Positions 44,151 to 50,507 of a DNA stretch of 50,507 nt are shown here, piece after piece. The notes beneath the pieces are model-generated. The model made no database searches. It saw nothing but the letters and a program-made list of their open reading frames with translations, and was not told the origin of the DNA. Each line of letters opens with the position of its first letter. Position 1 is the first letter of the stretch. Source of the DNA: Laetiporus sulphureus 93-53 (Eukaryota; Basidiomycota; Agaricomycetes; Polyporales; Laetiporaceae). The translations under genes and the position numbers were made by a program. The stretch lies in assembly GCF_001632365.1 (NCBI RefSeq), contig NW_024468528.1, forward strand, positions 502,180 to 552,686. Direction: 5' to 3'.

Positions 44151-44940
44151 TATGTCTGACAGTTTTTAGAAACCACCTGAGAAATGATAAGCTCACATGA
44201 TTCAGCACAATATGATGTATAATTGACCTTCATCCCAGCTCATCAGCAGACTCTTTGAGCTGAGCTTCTGCTCCAACCTCACATGCTGGTGGTGGAACTT
44301 GCACTGGCCTCAATCTGTCCGGTCTGTCTGTTGATCGACTGCATTGTTACTTTCAGAGATGAGCTTTTTGCACATCTGGTAAATGCATGGATCATCTGAG
44401 GGGAGGAAGAAGGCATCGAGCATGGATGACATAGGTCACTGAAGCTTGTTGAGAAGCCTCTTCCAATCACCTGGAAGATCTGAATTTTTCTGGTCCACAG
44501 CGAGGAGGTATACATGAGTTCAAGTATGAGGTATAAAAGTTCTTGATATGAACTCGCAAGAAGTCAGCACTGTGCTTATTTTTCTCAAGATACTCAAAGA
44601 TGTGCTCTCAAGGTGTCGAGCATACGTTCTCCAAGATGACAAGGGGCAGCCGGTTACTCTTCTCCCAGGACGTCATTCCTCAAAAGGTCCTTCCAGACTC
44701 TCCATTCACATCGATGTCTTGCTTCTCACTGTTGAGATTGGAATAATCGATGCAGGAGGTACTCGTGATGAGAATGTGGACATTTCCAGAGATGCATGTT
44801 AGGGACCTGTAAGCTGTTGTTCTTCATTGCAAACATTAGATCATATGTGATCGAATGAGAAATGACTGCAATATGTACACGTGCTTGTCCCCAAGCACAC
44901 ATACATCATCGAACAGCAGAGAGTGGCTAGAAGTTTCACT
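44151..44940. other. decayed sequence between repeat copies
   Basis: Minus-strand reading near 44,600-44,480 gives a short protein-like piece (EHIFEYLEKNKHSADFLRV), interrupted by stops, with no family I can name. No intact gene. Confidence 0.35.
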
Positions 44941-46072
44941 ATGAGGTGGTGTTCCAGGTCACCCTCATATAGAATGAGTTCTCTTGGGTCAAGTGCATGA
45001 TGCAGGTGAATAGGGGTTCAGAATGAGTTATCTCAGACAGGCTACACATGTGGTCTCTACGGGACAGGTACAGGGCATGTCAGGCCTTGGGCAGAGTATG
45101 CAATGTGGGGCAGCTACTAGCTTTAGATTGGTGAGGTCTCGAGATGGTACGATACATCCTTACGCTACGGGACGGGTACATGATGTGCGATGCCTATCCG
45201 GGGTGGACCAGGACACAAGTTCTAAGGCTTCAACATTTCTATCTATATACTATATTACATAGTTTTAACTGTTTACTATATCTGTTTATTTACAGTTGGG
45301 CCTGTACATAGTAAATAGATGTATATATATAGTATAAATAGTTTCATGATGATATAGGGCTATTGAGTGCACAATTGCTAGATTTGACAGTGCAATAGTG
45401 AGCCAATTAAAAGTCATAGTGTTTGACAGAAGCCACCACTAACAGTTGATCATCATATAGACTCATGAACATGAGTTTCTTGTCATTTCTTGTATGACAT
45501 GTGATTTCCTTGTCATTCCTGATGCAAGTGTTGACATGAATGCTTGTTTTCTGCTTACTATCATGTGCGTGCTGATGCAACAGCTTCTTAAAGGCCTTAA
45601 CAATCGCAGAGGCTGCTCACAGTTGAGTAGAACTCCACCAAAAGATGAAATCAAAAAAACTATATAAACTTTATATAAACTGTTTATATGACATATGGAC
45701 AACTATTTACTATATACTAATTATTTACATCTCAGGAGTGTAAATACTATAAATAGTTGGAGCCTTAGACACAACCCAGGTATCTCATATCAGAACGGTC
45801 CACCAAAGCCCTCGGAGTGCAGCGTGCAGTCAGAATCATCCTCTGGAGTGATGGTGGGGCAGGTTCTACTGGTTGGAGTACTATCAGGGGTAGGCAGAGA
45901 GTCGACGAGCATGCGTGGTTTGCAGACCCATAAGTAGAAGTCAATCAAGTGAATGTACAAACCAGACTCCACAAAATCTGAATGAGCAGAAGCTGCCCAG
46001 TGCTACAAGAGGACCTCAGATTGGCACGTGCAATAAAGTATAATGATGGACATACCAAAGTGATCAGACGGC
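44941..46072 (-). pseudogene. LINE ORF1 fragment, second copy, split by a TIR element
   Basis: Nucleotide similarity to 17,373-17,912 is clear on both sides of a 550-bp insertion, and the minus-strand frame at 45,972-45,790 matches the other copy at 40 of 60 residues (for example RMLVDSLPTP and EDDSDCTL). It is therefore a fragment of LINE ORF1 in the same orientation as the one at 17-19 kb. Both edges end in unrelated sequence. Confidence 0.65.
45219..45768. mobile_element. 550-bp TIR element inserted in the LINE ORF1 fragment
   Basis: The homologous copy at about 17,600 is an empty site: ACCAATACACATCCGGG there corresponds to GGACCAGGACACAA ... CCCAGG here with 550 bp between. The inserted DNA has inverted ends, TCTAAGGCTTCAACATTT on the left and inward-reading TCTAAGGCTCCAACTATTT on the right, and a flanking CACAA on both sides. 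It is AT-rich without coding capacity, so it is a MITE-like element. The superfamily is not clear. Confidence 0.75.
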
Positions 46073-46420
46073 AGGTCTCAGGCTTCCTCTATCATGTCTA
46101 CCTACACACACAGTCAACATGCCAACATGCCTTGCTGCTCATTTGCATTCTCTGTCCTGTGCTGCCGATGTCATCACAGTTGATGTCATTGCAGTTCAAG
46201 CTCCAACCTCCGTTTATTGCATATTGGGTGAGAAGTCATATATACAGTGTGTCTTTTATATATCTTTGGTATTTATCCTAACCAGCTTGAAGGTTGACTA
46301 AGGCTTGCTGTCAGGCCTCATCACTAACCGGAGCACCCGTCACTGCTCATGGGCTGTCGATCACTTTATTCGTGATGTGAATAACTGCAGAAGAATGTGT
46401 GATGGCATGTTCATGGTGCA

Positions 46421-46694
46421 TTAAAGCTCAACAAAGAGATTAGCAAGCTGGAGAGGTTCATTGAGTTGAAGGTACATCATGCATCTTATCTTCCAAGGAT
46501 CATGCTGATTGCAACACTCTTCAAATCTACTGGAAAATATGTACTAGCTCTCGCCATCCATCTTTGATGATGCATACTGATCACTTATACAGAAAGAGTC
46601 TGAGATTGAGAAGCTCAAGGACAAGCTTGCACGCTTGCAGAAGAAGACATCTCGCTTCTCGAGTTTTTCATCGTGGCTCCCCTCTTCTGAGTGA
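46421..46694 (+). pseudogene. two-exon coiled-coil fragment
   Basis: Reading 46,421-46,471 then 46,593-46,694, with the GT-AG intron 46,472-46,592 removed, gives LKLNKEISKLERFIELK joined to KESEIEKLKDKLARLQKKTS and a stop. The Leu/Ile heptad spacing continues across the junction, which supports the splice. Upstream, the frame meets TGA within six codons and no start is visible. It is likely the 3' end of a decayed gene. Function unknown. Confidence 0.45.
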
Positions 46695-46742
46695 GCGATT
46701 CATGTATTCGGGCTCAGCAACAAGTATGTGCATTGAAACCAG

Positions 46743-48115
46743 TGATATGCTCAACTGCATCCTGGCCATGAGCAGCACTCCTAACCAATCCCTATTGGTG
46801 GAAGGCAAACTGAGGCTTCTCCATCTGTGGTCTCTTTAGGCTACAGTCACAGGAAACTTCAGATGATAATGTAGCGATGGACAGCCATGAGTCGTTCGGC
46901 TGTTTTTCTTGAAATGAAGTCAGTTTTGTCAAAACTCGTGATCAGTGAGTGTCGAACTTGACTATGTGGATGCCTCCGACTGAGAAACAGTTGAAAGCCT
47001 GAGCGTGGGGGTGTGCATGTGTAGAATGTGATTGGTGACTTCTGCACTCGCGAACTGTGGTGGCTGAAGGCCTGAGCTGTGGCACGAGGGCTTGCTATAT
47101 CTGGAAAGTGCTGGTCAAGCACTGACGATGAGACCCTAACTGCCTCCGAACTAGATCAAGTGCTGATGAAGAAGCCCTGGGCATCTGAAAAACTGGGCCA
47201 AGCGATGACGACGAAGCCCTGAGCGCTTCTGACTGAAACGAGTGCCGACGACAAACTCCTGGGTGTCTCTAACTGGATCGAGCACCGACAATGAACTTCT
47301 GAGCACTAGCAAGGCTATGGAGTCTGATGGGGATGGAATCCTGGTTTGAGACTCGTGACTGGTGGCGTGCGAACAAAATGCGATGGCGTGAGATGCAAAA
47401 ACGTGATAATGTGACTTATCTGGCTGATACTCGAGTCGAGCTAGAGGCCATTGCTGAGAGTGCTGCCCCTCTCGGTGTCAAGAATCCCAAAGACATAGAA
47501 CGTGATCACAATAGATGTAGATGTAGTCAAGCACGATGCCCTAGCATAGATGAGATGAGAACTGAGCACTACTTCCATGTGAAAACTCCATGAAAGCTTG
47601 TTTTTTTATTCCTATGTACAGTGTGGATCATATAATGGGTCAGAAATGAGCCAGCTGAGTCACTGAAATGTGTTTCTGATCATACATTGTGTTTCCGATC
47701 CATTGAAACATGTCGCAAAGCTCGCCCCTGCCCCCTCTTCATATCATACAGTCATAGAACTGAGAAGTCCGGCCCTGCTAGGGTCCATCAGTTCGCTACC
47801 CTGTCTTCTATTCAGTTTGTGCACTTGCTCATTTCCGAGTTGCCTAACTGGTCACGTTCCACTCTCCTGCTGCACCTCGTAATTGGCTATGCTTCCTTGT
47901 GGCTCACTTATCATTTCCGCACCTCACGTTCACCTTCTGACCCCTTCACATAGTTCCATATTCCCAGGCTGTTGGTAAAGTCTTCTTTGCCCACTCTGAA
48001 CTGTTTTGACCCTGATTTGTATGCTCCCGGATCATGGCGACTTGCTATCTGATTGTGCAATAGGCGGATGTGTTGTCTGGTGTTTTTTGATCATAAAATA
48101 TCTCAGTGCATATCA
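46743..48115 (+). repeat. LTR-like dispersed repeat, copy Y
   Basis: Begins TGATATGCTCAACTGC and ends GTGCATATCA, and is collinear with copy X (15,174-16,504) along its length, including the 41-bp degenerate tandem array at about 47,108-47,315. It is in the same orientation as X. I see no matching direct repeat at its edges, so it may be one LTR of a longer or rearranged element, or its flanks may have decayed. Confidence 0.7.
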
Positions 48116-48208
48116 TCTCTCCCATTCTGGAATCTGAACCATCCCTGGTCTGTCGTGCATATTTTAGGTAGGGCAACCTGTCTTCATGTTCTTTAGTCTC
48201 TCACCACC

Positions 48209-49504
48209 ATGTCCCACATCAATGGTATCTTCAGTCTCACCACCCGTGCTCGCGGGGTTTACCCTGTTGATGGTGCCTGCATCCTGTTGCTTCAGCAACT
48301 GGATAATCTCATCAGTACATCACCTGCTCCCAACACTCCTGAATGGGCCTGGCAGAGCTGGGCCACATCGTTTTCTGCTTACGAGATGAGTTCTTCGTGT
48401 TGCAATCCATCGTATGGCGGTTGATATTGAGGCGTTCAGTCCCAGCTGATATGCAATTACCCTATCTGCGCCTCGTCACTCTTTTACGAAGTTAACTCGG
48501 TATATAACTGGTTCATGCTGAATGCAAGCATTGACTTCGACTGGTTCCTAACAGTTGTCCCTCCTTCGCTGATGGGTTATTCAGCTGCTTGCATGACCGC
48601 TGACCCAGTCGCACTCCTGCTGAATTGTCTGAGATCATGCAGGAGATCATCATGACTGCTGATCATGGTGACTTTGACAAGCTCTCCGAAGGTCGCACTT
48701 ACACTTGTAATCATTTCTTGATGGCTTATGTCGAAGACGACCTCTTTGTGGATGGGCGTGACCGGGCGTTCCTTGGGCAGACTCATCCGATCAAGAACTG
48801 GTGGGCCGAACATGACCTAAAGTGCATCCCTTCACCCTCTGCTGCCTTCGTCATGATCGCAGAGATTCTGCAGAGTATGGTCAAGCACGAAGTGATTGTG
48901 GTTGTGAGTCCTTCGAAGGTGCCGTCACATTCAGTGTCCATTGTGAGTACAGTGTCTTCCGTGGTTACCCCCAAGTCTTCCGAGTCAGATATGCTGCGTG
49001 AGTACTACACCGCTGTCCACGCTCTCCTAAAGCATGTGCAGGTCACGTTCTTGAGCTTCAGCAAGCCGTGGCTGCATACCAAGGTGCATCCAGTCACTTT
49101 TTCATATTGAGCTCGTTGCTTACATTTCGGCCACCAGTGCTCCAAGTGCTTGGTGGACAGCGACTGCATAATCATGCCCTCTGACCATGGTGGACAGGCT
49201 TGCATTTACTGCCAAGTGTCACACTTCAAGTGCTCGTTTGTTCAGGCTCCCTCTAGTATGCCCCTCTTCTCTTCGATCGCAAATACTGCCATACTGACTT
49301 CGTTCATTTTGTGATTGCAGATGCTAAATCACTTGCAGAGACTGAGTGAATTCTTAGTGAGGTTCATGAACTGGCCATCCCTAATGCCCTGTTGGTCAAG
49401 ATCTATACACAGGAGCACACGTGACTGATTGTGGAGGCAACTCACATTAGCGAGCATCTCCAGTTCTTGATGACCTTCCTGGCTGTGAATGAGAAAGCTG
49501 CATA
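48209..49504 (+). pseudogene. decayed gene with Zn2Cys6-like cysteine cluster
   Basis: The best frame runs from about 48,600 to 49,255 and, after a 65-bp GT-AG intron (49,256-49,320), to 49,504. An earlier piece starts ATG at 48,209 in another register. The cluster CSKCLVDSDC then CIYCQVSHFKC has spacing C-x2-C-x5-C-x11-C-x2-C-x6-C, close to fungal Zn2Cys6 DNA-binding domains, but it lies in the middle of the protein instead of at the start. In-frame stops at about 49,108 and in LAETE-ILSEVHEL and EHT-LIVEATHI are all TGA, where CGA gives Arg. Upstream are NHFLMAYVEDDLF and NWWAEHDLKC. I do not recognise the family. Confidence 0.55.
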
Positions 49505-49835
49505 GCCTAGAACCCTCTCAATTTGTCCTTTGTGTACTCCGCTTTCTCATGTACAGTAGTTTGACTATGTTTGTCTTGGCTCTCATGCTGTAAATCCCTT
49601 GTTTTGGTAGCCTCAATTGGATTGGCCTGATTTTGGTCCCGCATGAGAAGTTCTGTCCGAGTCATTTGAACTGGCTTCCTGAGAAAGCTGACTGACTCTA
49701 TCACGTGGTAGAGGACAATTCTGTGAGGTTTTAATGACATGTTCACGTGTCCGTGCCTGGCTAGTTCAACATTTTCTTCAGTGTCCGATGGTGCCTAACT
49801 CTCCTCTCCCTCTACCTCATTCTCTCAGCTCAACG

Positions 49836-50235
49836 ATGGATGACCCCGCTACTCCATCATCATCTCAGCGTTCTGCAACTCCAGTCACCTCTCCTTGCAA
49901 GGTGCGCCTGTTTCCCAATTCCTTGGTTTGTTGCTGTTGCTAACCTCCATTCTTGACACATAGGTGGCAGACCCAAAGGATGCCATCATGGGCACCATTT
50001 ACTCTGCTTGGGAGAGGTTATGCAAGGCTGAGCCTCTCGGTCTGGCCGTCGATTTCGAGTTGCTTATACACGAGTTCCTTTCTGCCCTGGTAAGTGACCA
50101 CTCCGTTGTACTCACAACTGGTTAACACTCTCCCTTTCTTAGCACAATCTTCGTGCCTTTTCGGACTTGATGTCACAAACACACTACACCCAGTTTTGCC
50201 AAAAGGTCCAGGCACATCTCGATGCCTTTGTATAA
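49836..50235 (+). CDS. small intact three-exon gene, unknown function (94 aa)
   Basis: Exons 49836-49901, 49964-50089 and 50143-50235 are all in phase 0 and total 95 codons with the stop. Introns are 62 and 53 bp, with GTGCGC/TAG and GTAAGT/TAG ends; the first has a GCTAAC branch-point-like box. The product starts MDDPATPSSSQRSATPVTSP, a Ser/Pro/Thr-rich leader, then forms an Ala/Leu-rich, probably helical body (IMGTIYSAWERLC, VDFELLIHEFLSAL, THYTQFCQKVQAHLDAF). There is no signal peptide or membrane span. I do not recognise it. Unlike its decayed upstream neighbour, it has no stop or frameshift, so it may be expressed. The surrounding repeats suggest a lineage-specific gene, or part of the same unit as the pseudogene at 48.2-49.5 kb. 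Confidence 0.6.
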
Positions 50236-50507
50236 CTGTCATGGCTATCGTGGTGTGAGGAGTTGATCTTGCCTGTATGAGCTGCCACCTTCACAGTGAA
50301 TAAGGTGCATGCATCAAACTGTGGTCCCTTATCTGCCTTCTAATGTGATTCTCCGGCCCTCCTAGGAGCTGAGTTAACCTCCAGTGACTGAGGCTTCCAC
50401 ATGCACACCCTCTGATACTGGGGAGGTCATGGCTTCCAACTCTCCGACCACTTCTACTGGTGCTGATGACTCCCTTCCTGCTGCTGCTCCATCCTCTTCT
50501 TCTGCAG
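50236..50507 (+). other. window end; possible start of another coding exon
   Basis: An ATG at 50,429 opens a Ser/Thr/Ala-rich frame (MASNSPTTSTGADDSLP...) that stays open for 26 codons to the edge, where the sequence ends in GCAG. It resembles the leader of the 94-aa gene in composition. It could be a first exon, but this cannot be tested inside the window. Confidence 0.25.

Noticed and set aside
1..50507. CRISPR arrays, rRNA genes, bacterial-type operons or riboswitches
   Set aside because: None seen; the short tandem arrays have no spacer structure, and the gene architecture is eukaryotic.

Overview
The window looks like nuclear DNA of a filamentous basidiomycete, probably an Agaricomycete. 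The host genes have many short GT-AG introns (mostly 46-67 bp). Gene content is fungal: a Gga-type VHS-GAT adaptor, V-ATPase subunit E, a GH95 glycosidase, a GNAT-fold protein and a GH16 membrane protein. The retroelements are chromodomain Ty3/gypsy and APE-type LINE families, which are common in such genomes. I cannot name a species. All gene models below were spliced by hand from the sequence.

Layout. 1-19,450 is a nest of mobile elements: a Tc1/mariner transposon, a LINE, and two inverted, overlapping parts of a chromovirus that carries a dUTPase module. A second LINE copy follows, itself split by a 1.33-kb LTR-like repeat. 19,450-21,790 is AT-rich and holds a small hAT-like element. 21,787-41,222 is the host gene island: gga-like (+), V-ATPase E (+), GH95 (-), GNAT-like (+) and a GH16 type II membrane protein (-), with gene-poor gaps of 1.6-4.7 kb. 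41,223-50,507 returns to repeat-rich DNA: a 41-bp tandem array, two more copies of the LTR-like repeat, a LINE ORF1 fragment split by a 550-bp TIR element, a Zn2Cys6-like pseudogene, and a small intact three-exon gene of unknown function.

How the genes fit together. The Gga-like protein and V-ATPase E both act in the Golgi/endosome/vacuole system. The GH16 protein fits the SKN1/KRE6-type beta-glucan (cell wall) group, and GH95 is a secreted glycosidase. I see no co-regulated cluster. GH95 and the GNAT-like gene are divergent and share a 1.6-kb intergenic region. Many in-frame stops in the mobile and repeat-associated genes are TGA where CGA would give arginine, which suggests CpG deamination. 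The host genes are free of such stops.

The most unusual observations are: (1) two 6-nt micro-exons in the GH95 gene that restore family motifs; (2) a dUTPase domain after the chromodomain in the gypsy element; (3) a chromovirus insertion whose two ends lie in opposite orientations but share a 5-bp target duplication and one continuous LINE reading frame; (4) a GH16 protein with Met in place of the second catalytic Glu.
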